Part shown: positions 18,568 to 26,968 of the stretch, in pieces
Position numbering within the stretch: position 1 is the first letter of the stretch
How the letters are laid out: each line of letters begins with the position of its first letter
Source: Natronococcus sp. A-GB1
GTDB lineage: Archaea > Halobacteriota > Halobacteria > Halobacteriales > Natrialbaceae
Assembly: GCF_029688845.1 (NCBI RefSeq)
Contig: NZ_JARUKW010000001.1
Coordinates: 1 to 64,000 of the forward strand
Direction: 5' to 3'
Length of the DNA: 64,000 bases
Notes under the pieces: generated by a model
Databases searched by the model: none
What the model saw: the letters and a program-made list of their open reading frames with translations, nothing else
What the model was told of the DNA's origin: nothing
Position numbers and translations under genes: made by a program

Positions 18568-19965
18568 ATGAGCGAGGACGAGGCCGACCGCGACGGCGGG
18601 CCGGACGGGACGAACGATGATTTCGAGTCGGTGCTGTCCCGAGTCCGAGATCGGATCGATCCAGACGCCGACGAACGAGCGCGGCTGCGCGCGGTCGCGG
18701 AGACGCTCACCGAGCGAGCCGAGGACGCGGCAACCGACCTGGCTCCCGGCGCGGACGTCCTGCAGGTCGGCTCGTCGGCACGGGGGACCTGGATCAGCGG
18801 CGACCGAGACATCGACGTCTTCGTCCGCTTTCCGCCGGAACTCGACCGCGAGACGCTCGAGGAGTACGGCCTCGAGGTCGGCCACGGGACGGTGCCCGAC
18901 GGCCACGAGGAGTACGCCGAACACCCCTACGTCAAGGGCAAGGTCGAGGGGTTCGACGTCGACGTCGTCCCCTGCTTTCGTCTCGGATCGGCGACCGAAA
19001 TCCGCTCGGCCGTCGACCGAACCCCGTTTCACAACCGCTACCTCGAGGAGCGTCTCGACGAGGAGCTGGCGGCCGACGTGCGCCTCGCTAAGCAGTTCCT
19101 GAAGGGGATCGGCGCCTACGGGAGCGACCTTCGGACCAGCGGATTCAGCGGCTACCTCACCGAGTTGCTCGTCGTCGAGTATGGCGGCTTTCGATCGCTG
19201 CTCGAGGCCGCAGCCGACTGGCAGCCGCCGGTCGAACTCGATCCCGAAGGTCACGGACGAGCGTCGTTTTCGGACCCGCTGATCGTTATCGACCCGACCG
19301 ACCCCGAGCGCAACGTCGCCGCCGTCTGTGCCGCCGAAAACGTCGCCCGGCTCCAGCACTACGCCCGCGAGTTCCTCGCCGCACCCGCGACCAGCTTCTT
19401 CGAACCCCGCGAGCCCGAGCCGCTGACGGCCGCGGCGCTTCGCGACCGACTCGCAGATCGGGAGGCGACCGCCGTGGCGGTCCGATTTGAGGCCCCCGAC
19501 CTCGTCGACGATCAGCTCTACCCACAGCTCAGAAAGTCCCTCGAGGGGATCGTCGGCGGACTCGACGACCGCGGGTTCGACGTCCTCAGAGCCCAAACAT
19601 TCGCCGACGAGACGGCCGTCGTCTTCGCGGAACTGGCCGTCGCAGAACGGCCGGCTATCGAGCGCCACCTCGGGCCGCCGGTTCACGTTCGCGACCACGC
19701 CGAGGGGTTCTACGACGCCTACGCCGACGATCCGGACGTCTACGGTCCGTTCATCGACGGCGACCGCTACGTCGCGGAGCGAAAACGAGACTGGACGACC
19801 GCCCGAGGGTACCTCGAGAGCGACCGCCTGTTCGACGTCGGGCTCGGCGCGCACGTCGAGACGGCCCTCGAGGAGGGGTACGACGTGCTCGTCGGGGACG
19901 AGACGGCAGCGCTGCTCCCCGAGTTCGACCGCCAGCTGGGTGCGTACTTCGATCCGCGACCCTGA
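18568..19965 (+). CDS. cca: CCA tRNA nucleotidyltransferase (archaeal class I)
   Basis: Adds CCA to tRNA 3' ends, which both tRNAs in this window need. It is 465 residues, the normal archaeal length. The class I nucleotidyltransferase signature is present: VGSSARGTW (about residues 67-75) and DRDIDVFV with two catalytic Asp (about 79-84), with a third carboxylate in FDVDVVPC (about 129-136). The RTPFHNRYLEERL and VRLAKQFLKGIG segments are typical of archaeal Cca. The first 20 residues are an acidic extension. It stands alone on this strand; the convergent neighbour is the histone deacetylase. Confidence 0.96.
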   Translation: MSEDEADRDGGPDGTNDDFESVLSRVRDRIDPDADERARLRAVAETLTERAEDAATDLAPGADVLQVGSSARGTWISGDRDIDVFVRFPPELDRETLEEYGLEVGHGTVPDGHEEYAEHPYVKGKVEGFDVDVVPCFRLGSATEIRSAVDRTPFHNRYLEERLDEELAADVRLAKQFLKGIGAYGSDLRTSGFSGYLTELLVVEYGGFRSLLEAAADWQPPVELDPEGHGRASFSDPLIVIDPTDPERNVAAVCAAENVARLQHYAREFLAAPATSFFEPREPEPLTAAALRDRLADREATAVAVRFEAPDLVDDQLYPQLRKSLEGIVGGLDDRGFDVLRAQTFADETAVVFAELAVAERPAIERHLGPPVHVRDHAEGFYDAYADDPDVYGPFIDGDRYVAERKRDWTTARGYLESDRLFDVGLGAHVETALEEGYDVLVGDETAALLPEFDRQLGAYFDPRP

Positions 19966-19986
19966 GAAATCCCTCCGCTCGAGCGC

Positions 19987-21006
19987 TCAGTCCAACTCGA
20001 GGTCGAGGTCGTGTGCGCCGGCGACCTCCTCGAGCAGTTCCACCGCGTCGGGGCTGCAGTCGTCGTCGGGTTCGATCGGCTCCCGCCCGTCGAACGTCTC
20101 GTGGACGAGCGCGACGCTGTCGGCGAGCACGTCGAGGCCGTACCCACCCTCGAGGACGAACGCCAGTGCCGCGTCGGTCCGGTCGGCGACGCTCCGGAAC
20201 CGACCGGTCAACAAGGCGTAGGCCTCCGTCGAGAGCCTGATCCGCGAGATCGGGTCGTGGCGGTGGGCGTCGAAGCCGGCGCTGATCAACAGGAGGTCCG
20301 GATCGTACGCCTCGAGCGCGCTCGAGACGGGGCCCTCGACCGCCTCGAGGTAGTCGCGGTCGTCCGTGCCCGCGGGCATCGGGACGTTCATCGTCGCTCC
20401 CTCGCCGTCGCCCTTGCCCGTCTCCTCGATCTGCCCGGTACCGGGGTAGAGCCCCTCCTCGTGGATGGAGGCGAAGAAGATGTCCCCGCGGTCGTAGAAG
20501 ATATCTTGCGTGCCGTTGCCGTGGTGGACGTCCCAGTCGACAATCGCGATTCGATCGACGTCCCGTGTGTCGAGGGCGTGCTGGGCGGCGACGGCGACGT
20601 TGTTGGCGAAACAGAAGCCCATCGCGTCCTCGTAGACGGCGTGGTGACCCGGTGGCCGGCCGATGGAAAACGGCGTCTTTCTGCCGTCGGCGCCGTCCAG
20701 GGCCGCCTCCGCTGCCCAACAGGCCTGCCCGGCGCTGTACCTGACCGCCTCCCAGGTCTCCTCGACGGCGGTGGTGTCGGGGTCCCAGTTCCCTCCGCCG
20801 TCGGCACAGAACTCCCTGACCGACTCGAGGTAGTCGCGGTCGTGGACCCCCTCCATAACGTCGATATCGACGGGGTCGGCCTCGACGTACTCGACGCCGT
20901 GCTTACGCTTCAGTCGTTCGCGGATCGCCCGCAGCCGGTCCGGCGACTCGGGGTGGCGCGCGCCGGGATCGTGTGCGAGACAGACCTCGCTGTAGCCAAA
21001 CTGCAT
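19987..21006 (-). CDS. Histone deacetylase family protein
   Basis: A 339-residue zinc-dependent deacetylase of the arginase/deacetylase fold. Typical active-site blocks are IGRPPGHHA (His pair, about residue 115-123), DWDVHHGNGTQ (zinc Asp and His, about 155-165), SAGFDAH (second zinc Asp) and LEGGYG (Tyr). The gene begins one nucleotide after the stop of the histone gene, so the two are an operon. This suggests it removes acetyl groups from that histone or from other chromatin proteins, but acetoin-utilisation or polyamine-type activity is also known in the superfamily. Confidence 0.94.
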   Translation of the reverse strand: MQFGYSEVCLAHDPGARHPESPDRLRAIRERLKRKHGVEYVEADPVDIDVMEGVHDRDYLESVREFCADGGGNWDPDTTAVEETWEAVRYSAGQACWAAEAALDGADGRKTPFSIGRPPGHHAVYEDAMGFCFANNVAVAAQHALDTRDVDRIAIVDWDVHHGNGTQDIFYDRGDIFFASIHEEGLYPGTGQIEETGKGDGEGATMNVPMPAGTDDRDYLEAVEGPVSSALEAYDPDLLLISAGFDAHRHDPISRIRLSTEAYALLTGRFRSVADRTDAALAFVLEGGYGLDVLADSVALVHETFDGREPIEPDDDCSPDAVELLEEVAGAHDLDLELD

Positions 21007-21007
21007 C

Positions 21008-21439
21008 TCACTCGAACAGCGAGAAGTACGTCTCGATGTCGTCGTCGGTGATCGTTCGCCGGTCGGCGTGGCGAGCGAGAACCGCCGCGGCCTGGGCGAC
21101 GTTGTCGGCGTAGTCCTCGAGGATGTCCGCCAGCGCGATCCGGGCGTCCATCGAGACCCGGTACCGGGAGTCGATCTCGAGGCGCGCGATGCGGTCGACG
21201 GGTGCGACCGGCAGCTCGAGGTCGTCCTTGTCGACGACGGTTTCGACCTCGAAATCCTGGGCCATCAGCGTCTTGCGCCCCTCGGCGTTCGCCCGCTCGG
21301 CGGCCTCGGTCGCGAGCTCGCTCCCGCGCTCCTGGATGCGCTTTGCGAGCTCCTCCGATGCGTCGGCACTCACCCGCAGTTCACCCGCGTTCCGCCGGAT
21401 GATCGTATCGACCGGCGCGAACGGGAGTTCGACGTTCAT
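21008..21439 (-). CDS. Archaeal doublet histone
   Basis: A 143-residue protein with two histone folds in tandem. The first (MNVELPFAPVDTIIRRN to FEVETVV) and second (LELPVAPVDRIARLE to DIETYFSLFE) each begin with the same PVAPVDRI-type motif and end with an acidic beta turn, as in haloarchaeal HstA-type proteins. The start at 21439 is chosen because MNVELPFAPV is the usual beginning; the upstream in-frame part is not conserved-looking. Its stop TGA is one base before the ATG of the deacetylase gene. Halophile histones are acidic, and their packing role is debated. Confidence 0.95.
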   Translation of the reverse strand: MNVELPFAPVDTIIRRNAGELRVSADASEELAKRIQERGSELATEAAERANAEGRKTLMAQDFEVETVVDKDDLELPVAPVDRIARLEIDSRYRVSMDARIALADILEDYADNVAQAAAVLARHADRRTITDDDIETYFSLFE

Positions 21440-21502
21440 ATCATGATAGCCGGAGTTAACTCCCTTAACGCTTTTCCTCACGATTCGGCGTTTTTCGCCG
21501 CC

Positions 21503-22936
21503 TCAGAACACGTCACTCGCCTCGAGCCGACCGTCACGAACGACACCGCGAGCGGTGATCTCCTCGCCGAGCCCGACGGTGGCCTCGGTGGTGACGCTCA
21601 TCGTCGTCTCGCCGTCGTCGAGGACGACCGGGTCACCGGCCTGGACGACGACGCCGGTGAACTCGATCTCCTCGCCGGGTTCGGGCTTGTCCGGGTCGGC
21701 GTCGCCACCGTCGCCGACCGATGCTTCGTCCGCCGCAGTCGACGATCCCTCACTGTCCGCCGCAAACGACGACAGGCCCGCGTTCCCGTCGCTGTCCGCC
21801 CCGTCGTCGTTCGCTTCTGCGCTCGAGCCGGCCTCCGAGTCCAGCACCGTCACCGTCGACTGCCAGCCCGCGCTCGCCTCGAGGTCGTCCTGCCAGCCGT
21901 CCTGGATCTCGACGTCGGCCAGCGCGACCTCGTCGCCCGGTCCGAGATCGATGTCTGCCTTCTCGCCCCAGAGTGCGACCCGGATGTCGCCGGTCGCGTC
22001 CTGAACGCGGATATTGCGGACCTGTCCCTCCGAGCCGTCGTCCCGGTCGAACGTCCGCTTGGGGTCCGCCGATCGAACGACGCCAGCGATGTCGACCGTC
22101 TTGCCGATCTCGACGCCCTCGATCGGTACGTTCTCGGGAACGTACTCGACGTCGGCGTCGACGGCCTCGAGCGCGCCGCGGTTGCCGACGTGAAGCTCGA
22201 GCGAGCCGTCTCGCTCGCGGACGTAGCCGTCGACGACCTCGAGGGTGTCGCCGGCCTCGAACTCGGTTACCTGCTCGGCGCGCTCGTCCCACATCGTCAC
22301 TCGGATTCGACCGGTCGAGTCGCCGACGACGAGGTTCGCGACCTTCCCCTCGGAGCCGTCGTCGCGGTCGAACGTTCGCACGCTGTCGGTGTCGAGGACG
22401 ACGCCGACGAGATTTACGCTCGAGAGCCCGAGCGACAGCGCCTCGACGGTGTGAACGTCGGATACCTGGACGTCGATCTCGGTGTCGGGGTCGGGCTCGA
22501 CTTCGTCGACGCTGACCTCGACGCCCGAAAAGCCCTCCTTGGGCCGCCCCTTGATCCGTAACACCTGGCCCTCCTCGAGCTCCTCGAGGGTCGCCTCGGC
22601 GTGTTCGTCCCAGAACGCCGCCCGGATCGAGCCCGTCTCGTCGGCGACCTCGACGTTGACGACGCGGCCGTCCTCGTCCTCGCCGTCGCGCTCGAAGGTG
22701 CGCATCTCGCCGATGTCGATCACCTTCGCGACGAACTTGGCCTCCTCCATCCCGGGTTCGACGTCGGCGACGCCGCCGACCTCGCTCTCGCCGATCTCGT
22801 GGGCGATGAGCATCGCCGCCGTCTCCTCGTCGGCGAGCCCGCCCATCTGCTCGACTTTCTCCTCGACGGCCTCGCGAAACTCCTCGAGAGAAACGTCCGC
22901 CTCGAGGTCCTCGTACACGCCCTCGATGTCGCTCAT
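21503..22936 (-). CDS. Single-stranded DNA-binding protein, RPA family (OB folds)
   Basis: A 477-residue replication protein A homologue for ssDNA binding in replication and repair. After a helical N-terminal domain (MSDIEGVYEDLEADVSLEEF, residues 1-60), three OB folds lie at about residues 65-155, 170-270 and 275-370. Each carries a diagnostic GRIR/GDIR + WDE or WGE pattern (RTFDRDDGSEG repeated in two of them). A disordered acidic linker and a short C-terminal OB-like segment follow. The start MSDIEG is favoured because a TTATG box (22962-22966) sits about 28 nt upstream, which gives a leaderless start. It is upstream of, but not tightly linked to, the histone operon. Confidence 0.93.
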   Translation of the reverse strand: MSDIEGVYEDLEADVSLEEFREAVEEKVEQMGGLADEETAAMLIAHEIGESEVGGVADVEPGMEEAKFVAKVIDIGEMRTFERDGEDEDGRVVNVEVADETGSIRAAFWDEHAEATLEELEEGQVLRIKGRPKEGFSGVEVSVDEVEPDPDTEIDVQVSDVHTVEALSLGLSSVNLVGVVLDTDSVRTFDRDDGSEGKVANLVVGDSTGRIRVTMWDERAEQVTEFEAGDTLEVVDGYVRERDGSLELHVGNRGALEAVDADVEYVPENVPIEGVEIGKTVDIAGVVRSADPKRTFDRDDGSEGQVRNIRVQDATGDIRVALWGEKADIDLGPGDEVALADVEIQDGWQDDLEASAGWQSTVTVLDSEAGSSAEANDDGADSDGNAGLSSFAADSEGSSTAADEASVGDGGDADPDKPEPGEEIEFTGVVVQAGDPVVLDDGETTMSVTTEATVGLGEEITARGVVRDGRLEASDVF

Positions 22937-23155
22937 TCTATGTTCGTTCATGAGTAGCCCGCGCATAAGAATTGCTCATTCGACGGCTTCGGGAGCGAAT
23001 GACGAACACGGCAGGGCGGGGCGGCGACGGTAACTCGAAGCTGGTTCGACGGTCGGAGTGCATACGATCGTTGGCCGCCCCTTCCGGGATAAACGTACGC
23101 GGTTCGCGTGACACTCCCTCCCGAAATCGGCGGCCAGCGGCCGAATGCTTTCGAA

Positions 23156-23166
23156 AGGGCTTTAAT
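23156..23166 (+). promoter_or_regulatory. TATA box for tRNA-Arg
   Basis: AAGGGCTTTAATG lies 25-35 nt before the mature tRNA-Arg 5' end, with a purine-rich BRE-like stretch (CGAAAG) just upstream. This is the standard archaeal tRNA promoter layout. Confidence 0.6.
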
Positions 23167-23190
23167 GTCGACGGCGGTACGTAGAGATGA

Positions 23191-23263
23191 GTCCTGATAG
23201 GGTAGTGGACTATCCTCTTGGCTTGCGGAGCCAGGGACCGGAGTTCAAATCTCCGTCAGGACG
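23191..23263 (+). tRNA. tRNA-Arg (anticodon GCG)
   Basis: A 73-nt tRNA. The acceptor is GTCCTGA / TCAGGAC, the D arm AGGGT...ATCCT, the anticodon stem TTGGC / GCCAG with loop TTGCGGA, so the anticodon is GCG. The T arm is CGGAG TTCAAAT CTCCG and the discriminator is G. CCA is not encoded (TTT follows). A shifted loop reading would give TGC (Ala), but the stem pairing and the acceptor sequence favour Arg. Confidence 0.93.
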
Positions 23264-23577
23264 TTTCTCTTCAGCACAACGCTGCGAGCGTAGCGAGCAG
23301 TGCGTGCTGAAGGAAACTCTAACGAGGAGATTTGAGCAGGAAAGTCGCAGCGGCCGAGCGAAGCGAGGCCGAACGTCTTTCCGAGTTCAAATCTCCGGAG
23401 CGTTTCCGACGCTCCGTGCCCAACGCTCGTTTCACTCGCGTTGGACTCCGTCAAGGACGCTCACTTATCGCGGACGCTTCACGTTGTTCAGCACTCGCTC
23501 TTGTGTTCGGTCCTGACGTGCCTCACGCTCACTCCGTTCGCGTGAGACTCCGTCAGGACGCGGTCTATTGAAAGTCC
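23264..23577. repeat. Array of tRNA-Arg 3'-end fragments and stem-loops
   Basis: No gene is visible between tRNA-Arg and the next start at 23698. Four pieces relate to the tRNA: GAGTTCAAATCTCCG again at 23383-23397 (exact T-arm copy); a one-base-variant 3' end near 23446-23459; an exact 3' end CTCCGTCAGGACG at 23548-23560; and its complement GTCCTGACG at 23510-23518. The last two close a 50-nt minihelix with an inner CTCACGC / GCGTGAG stem and a TCACTCCGTTC loop. A 9-bp inverted repeat CTTCAGCAC / GTGCTGAAG (23269-23277, 23304-23312) starts the array. It probably marks repeated insertion or excision at this tRNA. Confidence 0.6.
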
Positions 23578-23697
23578 TCGAGCGCTCGCTCCGATTACCC
23601 GACGGTACGAGAAACGACTTGAACCCACTCGGCAGTGATCCGCCGACACCCCGCCCGGGCACAAAGCTCATTCCGGGACGGTGGCGAGTCGAACCGA

Positions 23698-24897
23698 ATG
23701 CGATCCAGACGCGACGTCCTGCTGGGGACCGGAGCTGCCGGTACCGCGGCGCTTGCGGGCTGTCTCGGGAGCACCGATGCCGAGCCCGGTAGCGACGACG
23801 ACTACACGTGGTCGACGCCTGGCGCCGACATCGGGAACTCGAGGACTGTCGCCGACGGCGCGGCGCCCCGCGAGGAGCCCTCGCTCGAGTGGGGCCTCGA
23901 GTTCGACTCGGCGTTCGTCACGGCCGAGCCGATCGTGACCGACGATACCGTGCTGGTCACGACGGGGACCGATGTCGTCGCCGTCGACTGCGAGACGGGC
24001 GAGCGACGGTGGTCGATCGACCCCGACAACGACGCCTACACGTACAACGGCGCGCCGACCGTCGTCGGCGACAGGGCTTACCTCCAGGAGGTGGACACGC
24101 TGACCGCCCGCGACCTCGAGACGGGCGAGATAGAATGGAGCCACGAGTTCGACTCTACGATCGGCACCGGGTCGGTGACGGTTTCGGAGACGGACGACGG
24201 ACGAATCTACGCCGCCGCCGGCGACGCCGTCCACGCGCTCGAGGCCGGAACCGGCGACCACCTGTGGGAGCAGGAACTGCTCGGGGTCCCGCGGTACGCC
24301 ATCGCGAAGTACGCCGACTCCCTGTACGTGGCAACGCGAGGCGGCGAGCTGTACGACGTCGATCGGTGGGGGACCGTCGAGTGGCGGCGAACGATCGAAG
24401 CTGGAATCGCGAGCGCACCGGTCGTGCTCACCTCGGAGGACCGCCGCACCGGACACGGCGTCGCCGTCGCCGGCAACGGCGGCACGATTACGTACTTCGA
24501 TATCGGCGGGAACCGGGAGTGGGAGACCGAACTCGGCGGCTCCGGGACCGACGGGCTCGCGATCGGTCACCGAACGCTGCTGGCGCGGTCGGGGTCGACG
24601 CTGTACGCGCTCGACGCGAACGAGGGCGGCGAGCGGTGGCGCGTTTCCCTCGAGCGGGGCGGCTCCGGTCCGCCGATCGTCGTCGGCGACACGGTCTACG
24701 TCGGGGACGACCGCCTCCGCGCGATCGACATCGACGGCGGGGTCGGAATTCGCTCGTTCCGGGTCGGCGAACGGCGGTTCGAACGCGAGACCGACGGCGA
24801 CGTCGGCTTCGTCACCGCGGCCGACGGGAAGCTGTTCGCGACCACCGACGCCGGCTGGGAGGGCGACGGCTCGGCGAAACTGCTGGTCCTCTCGTGA
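23698..24897 (+). CDS. Tat-exported lipoprotein with PQQ-like beta-propeller
   Basis: A 399-residue surface lipoprotein. The N-terminus MRSRRDVLLGTGAAG...LAGC has a twin-arginine motif and a lipobox Cys at about residue 23, so it is exported folded and anchored outside. The body has repeated PQQ/WD-like blades such as VVAVDCETGERRWSID, LTARDLETGEIEWSHE, LYALDANEGGERWRVSL. No PQQ-dependent active-site residues can be assigned, so it is more likely a scaffold or binding protein than a dehydrogenase. The ATG at 23698 is chosen because the signal starts there; upstream in-frame codons lie in the repeat-rich region. Confidence 0.88.
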   Translation: MRSRRDVLLGTGAAGTAALAGCLGSTDAEPGSDDDYTWSTPGADIGNSRTVADGAAPREEPSLEWGLEFDSAFVTAEPIVTDDTVLVTTGTDVVAVDCETGERRWSIDPDNDAYTYNGAPTVVGDRAYLQEVDTLTARDLETGEIEWSHEFDSTIGTGSVTVSETDDGRIYAAAGDAVHALEAGTGDHLWEQELLGVPRYAIAKYADSLYVATRGGELYDVDRWGTVEWRRTIEAGIASAPVVLTSEDRRTGHGVAVAGNGGTITYFDIGGNREWETELGGSGTDGLAIGHRTLLARSGSTLYALDANEGGERWRVSLERGGSGPPIVVGDTVYVGDDRLRAIDIDGGVGIRSFRVGERRFERETDGDVGFVTAADGKLFATTDAGWEGDGSAKLLVLS

Positions 24898-24981
24898 GGT
24901 CGCTCGTCCCGGAGCGTGCCTGCACGGAACGTACCCGCATTCGCCGCGAAGCCTCGCTCGAGTTCTAACGACGAGCTACTC

Positions 24982-25857
24982 ATGAGCGACCGACACTTGA
25001 GAGCCGACGACAGCAGGGGAGACGAAGAAGAGTCGGCGCCCGTCAGCCGACGGCAGCTTCTCGGCGCCACGGCGGGCACGGCTGCGGGAGCAACGGGCCT
25101 TGGCGCCGCGTCGAGGTCGGCTTCGGCGAGCGAACTTACGGGCTGTGACGACTGGCTCGAGGCGCCCGCTGACTACCCGGAGATCGACCTCACCGACGCG
25201 GAGCCGACGGCCGAGAACCTCGAGAGGATCGATGACGAGTTCGTCGTCTTCGTCCACGGCTGGCTCGGCCTCGAGACCAGCACGGACCAGGCTAACACCC
25301 TCCGGGAGGCCCTCGAGCAAAACGGCTCCGACCGACCCGTCGTCGCGGCGTCGTGGGAGGCCGACAGCCGCAACTACTGGCGCGCCGAGAACACCACCGA
25401 GACGGCCGGCGAGCGCCTCGCCGCCTGGCTCGAGGACGAGGCCGACGACGCGACGGTCCACCTGGTCGGCCACTCGCTGGGCGGTCGCGCGTGTCTCGAG
25501 ACGCTGGCCGCCCTCGAGAGCCGCGTCGAGACCGTCTCGCTGCTCGGCACCGCAGCCGACGACGATGCGATCTGTACGGCCGGCGCGTACGGCCCCGGGA
25601 TCGAACGCGGGGCCGATGCGGTGTACAACTACCACTCCGAGAACGACACCAGCGTCTGTTACGGCTACGACGTCCAGTCGTTCTCGAGCGGGCTGGGCTG
25701 TGCCGGCAGCGACTGCGGCGGCGGCTGGTTCCGCAGCGGGAGCTCATGTCCCGAGAACTACGTCGACGTGGACGTCACCGACGAGGTCGGCGACCACTGC
25801 GCCTACGCGAAACCCGACGTCGGCTGTGCGGACCTGATCGCCGACACGCTCGAGTGA
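24982..25857 (+). CDS. Tat-exported alpha/beta hydrolase, lipase-like
   Basis: A 291-residue secreted hydrolase. After a Tat signal (SRRQLLGATAGTAAGATGLG, about residues 22-41), the catalytic domain shows FVVFVHGWLG (oxyanion hole, about 88-97) and VGHSLGGR with the nucleophile Ser (about 160). A His near the C-terminus (GDHCAYAK) completes a plausible triad. The C-terminal region contains several Cys (CYGYD, CAGSDCGG, SSCPE), which could form disulfides outside the cell. The fold suggests a lipase/esterase; the substrate is unknown. It follows the propeller lipoprotein by 84 nt and may share its transcript. Confidence 0.88.
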   Translation: MSDRHLRADDSRGDEEESAPVSRRQLLGATAGTAAGATGLGAASRSASASELTGCDDWLEAPADYPEIDLTDAEPTAENLERIDDEFVVFVHGWLGLETSTDQANTLREALEQNGSDRPVVAASWEADSRNYWRAENTTETAGERLAAWLEDEADDATVHLVGHSLGGRACLETLAALESRVETVSLLGTAADDDAICTAGAYGPGIERGADAVYNYHSENDTSVCYGYDVQSFSSGLGCAGSDCGGGWFRSGSSCPENYVDVDVTDEVGDHCAYAKPDVGCADLIADTLE

Positions 25858-26250
25858 GGGCTCGGTGGAGCCGGAGCTGAGACCTGATCGGCCGGATCGA
25901 CGGGCCGGAGAACCCACGGACGGGCTTGAGGGAACCGGGCACTCCACATACGGTGGCGCGCGCTGTCAGCCGTCCGAACGTCAGTGAGGGCGGTCGACGA
26001 CATTGTGCGAGGTCTTCGCGAGGAAACGAGCGAAGGCTTGGAAGACGCGCTGCGTCTTCCTGTGGATGAACGAGGGAGCGACGTGACCGGGTGAATCGGT
26101 TGGGGAGGGCGTGGCCACCACCTGTATTCGCGCGAGCAGAATACGCTTCCGGAGTAAACACCCGAAAGCCTCCGACCCTCGAGGGCTGGGGCTCGCTTCG
26201 CGTCTCTCGAGGGATTTCCTCGCTGTGTTCGGTCCAGTGTGTGCCTCTCC
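25858..26250. other. Gene-free, structured intergenic region
   Basis: About 390 nt with no credible gene. It contains a perfect 9-bp hairpin with a 3-nt loop (GGAAGACGC GCT GCGTCTTCC, 26040-26060), a second CTTCGC / GCGAAG hairpin just before it, and a CTCGAGG-flanked stretch at 26179-26215. A reverse-strand ORF runs through it (down from 26161) but has a skewed composition and no start context, so I do not call it a gene. It may be a decayed mobile-element end or a structured RNA. Confidence 0.4.
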
Positions 26251-26874
26251 TTACTCCTCGAGCGTCGGGAGTTCGCCGGTCCGTTCCTTGCGGATCAGAT
26301 CGCGGACGAACAGCCGGATCTGGCGCTCGAGTTCGTCCCGATCCTCGTAGGCGTAAATACGGGCCTCCCAGCGGTCCCGAACGGCCGCGATCATCGCGCT
26401 TCGAACGCCCGACTCGTGGACGAACGCGACCCGTTCGCGGTGGTGGGCCGAGGTTTCGCCGTCGAACAGCGCCTCGAGTACGGAGCCGACCTCGATTCCG
26501 ACACCGAGGTTGTCGCCGACGGCGGGAACGACGTAGACGACCGCGTTGCTCGCCTCCGCGAAGGCGATGCTCTGACTGGCTGCGTCGAGTTCCTCGAGCG
26601 CCACGTCGATATCGATCGCCAGGAACGCGTTGACGCCGGCGTCGGTCCGCAGGCGGTCCCGAACGTCGAGTAGGAGGTCGAGTGCGGCCTCGTCGCGCGC
26701 CAGGTCGTGGTCGGAGCCGACGAGCGTCCCGAAGTCGACCGAATCGGGGATCGAATCGGGGTCGGCGTTCTCGAGTGCCCGCTCCACGTCGAACGCCTCG
26801 TAGGGACCCATCAGGTAGACCAGAAACCGCGATCGAGGAAGGTTGCCCAGTTCGTCGATGATTCGATCGCGCAT
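26251..26874 (-). CDS. Conserved-looking cytoplasmic protein of unknown function
   Basis: A 207-residue soluble protein. It begins RDRIIDELGNLPRSRFLVYL, followed by MGPYEAFD, then FLAIDIDVALEELDAASQSI and VVYVVPAVGDNLGVGIEVGS. The alternating hydrophobic strands and GIEVGS loop suggest an alpha/beta nucleotide- or sugar-binding fold (a TIR- or nucleoside-deoxyribosyltransferase-like look), but I cannot assign it. The start MRDRII at 26874 is preferred over one 24 nt upstream because a TATA box (26896-26905) would place the transcript start near 26878. Divergent from the winged-helix regulator. Confidence 0.65.
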   Translation of the reverse strand: MRDRIIDELGNLPRSRFLVYLMGPYEAFDVERALENADPDSIPDSVDFGTLVGSDHDLARDEAALDLLLDVRDRLRTDAGVNAFLAIDIDVALEELDAASQSIAFAEASNAVVYVVPAVGDNLGVGIEVGSVLEALFDGETSAHHRERVAFVHESGVRSAMIAAVRDRWEARIYAYEDRDELERQIRLFVRDLIRKERTGELPTLEE

Positions 26875-26895
26875 ACGGATACTGCTCGCCGCCAG

Positions 26896-26905
26896 CATAT
26901 AAAAT
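26896..26905 (-). promoter_or_regulatory. TATA box of the unknown cytoplasmic gene
   Basis: On the minus strand this reads ATTTTATATG, 22-31 nt before the ATG at 26874. It supports the internal start and a leaderless transcript. Confidence 0.6.
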
Positions 26906-26968
26906 CCAGTCTTTTCAGCGGTTGCTGACTCAGCGAACGCTTAAGCGACCGGGGGAGAAACGGAACGT

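Noticed and set aside
23191-23263. tRNA-Ala (TGC) as an alternative identity
   Set aside because: A 7-nt loop TTGCGGA closed by TTGGC / GCCAG gives anticodon GCG; the Ala reading needs a mispaired stem, and the acceptor lacks the G3-U70 identity pair.
25775-26161. Reverse ORF of 128 codons running through the gene-free region and the end of the lipase gene
   Set aside because: It overlaps the 3' end of a good gene on the other strand, has Arg/Ser/Pro-rich composition unlike halophile proteins and passes through hairpins.
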